Assembly: GCA_902464295.1 (NCBI GenBank)
Contig: CABQIW010000040.1
Span: forward strand, 1-13,994
DNA: 13,994 nt
Direction: 5' to 3'
DNA from: an uncultured Eggerthella sp.
Lineage (GTDB): Bacteria > Actinomycetota > Coriobacteriia > Coriobacteriales > Eggerthellaceae
A program made the position numbers and the translations under genes. Under the pieces are notes generated by a model. That model made no database searches and was not told where the DNA came from. It saw only the letters and a program-made list of their open reading frames with translations. Positions 13,827 through 13,994 of this stretch are shown here, in pieces. Each line of letters begins with the position of its first letter. Positions within the stretch are counted from its first letter, which is position 1.

Positions 13827-13994
13827 ATCAGCACCAGTGGAGAGAGCAAGCCACGAGGTTCCCCGCCACTACACGCAAGCAGCACGCCTATGGGGCACTT
13901 GTAATTACCCGCTTTCGCTGTTCGCTTGCCTGATGAGGCAAGCTCATGCGCTTCGCTCCTTCGGACAGCCTATTACAAATTAAGAGTGCGGACT
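13827..13994 (+). repeat. B-type structured repeat downstream of thiG (runs off window)
   Basis: The copy starts with an A-like arm (CAGTGGAGAGAGCAAGCC at 13835-13852, then ACGAGGTTCCCCGCC). It continues with GCAAGCAGCACGCC at 13875 and the hairpin GCTTGCCT/AGGCAAGC at 13924-13943 with loop GATG. It is nearly identical, inverted, to 3742-3867. TTGTAAT before the hairpin and ATTACAA after it can pair. It lies in sense orientation after thiG, as the other B-type copy does after hydF. Confidence 0.75.

Noticed and set aside
13787..13994. CRISPR array
   Set aside because: There is only one spaced direct repeat (40 bp, period 88). The intervening DNA is itself a repeat arm, and no cas genes are near.

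Overview
The window carries a nearly complete [FeFe]-hydrogenase locus beside a thiazole (thiamine) biosynthesis operon. The intergenic gaps hold an unusual family of structured, palindromic repeats. The oxygen-sensitive hydrogenase, its three maturases and a flavin/iron-sulfur electron-input protein point to a strictly anaerobic, fermentative or H2-metabolising bacterium. The fairly high GC, GATC/CGATCG-rich codon style and gene repertoire would suit an anaerobic actinobacterium of the Coriobacteriia type. That placement is an inference from sequence style, not a database result.

Layout. (1) 1-331, minus: the N-terminal part of a small two-helix membrane protein, cut by the window edge. (2) 486-3383, minus: a large M16C (presequence-protease-like) zinc metallopeptidase. 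(3) 3478-3895: a gene-free stretch holding an A-type repeat and an inverted B-type repeat. The B-type repeat runs into the stop codon of hydF. (4) 3887-5167 hydF (minus) and 5294-6736 hydG (plus) are divergent, with overlapping -10 hexamers. (5) 6821-8563 hydA and 8557-10386, a NuoF-C-terminal/GltD-like fusion, overlap by 7 bases on the minus strand and are convergent with hydG. (6) 10595-11671 hydE (minus) lies 208 bp upstream of the fusion gene. (7) 11699-11903: a second A-type repeat between the divergent hydE and thi units. (8) 12095-13786, plus: thiS-thiF-thiG, preceded by a putative promoter and a terminator-like hairpin in the leader. (9) 13787-13994: a B-type fragment starting at the base after the thiG stop, then a B-type copy running off the window.

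How the genes work together. HydE, HydF and HydG build the 2Fe subcluster of the H-cluster and insert it into HydA. The GltD-like flavoprotein with its NuoF-type Fe-S domain probably exchanges electrons between NAD(P)H (or flavin) and HydA. This makes a two-subunit pyridine-nucleotide-linked hydrogenase, possibly bifurcating, that differs from the HydABC type because the NuoF FMN/NADH domain is absent. ThiF adenylates the ThiS C-terminus, and ThiG forms the thiazole ring with thiocarboxylated ThiS. The dehydroglycine-forming partner (ThiH or ThiO) is not in the window.

The least expected content is the repeat family. Two A-type copies preserve base pairing while their arm sequences differ. 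A-type and B-type copies share a core that frames a variable hairpin, and both B-type sites lie right at gene 3' ends. This could be a mobile palindromic element or a family of structured RNAs.
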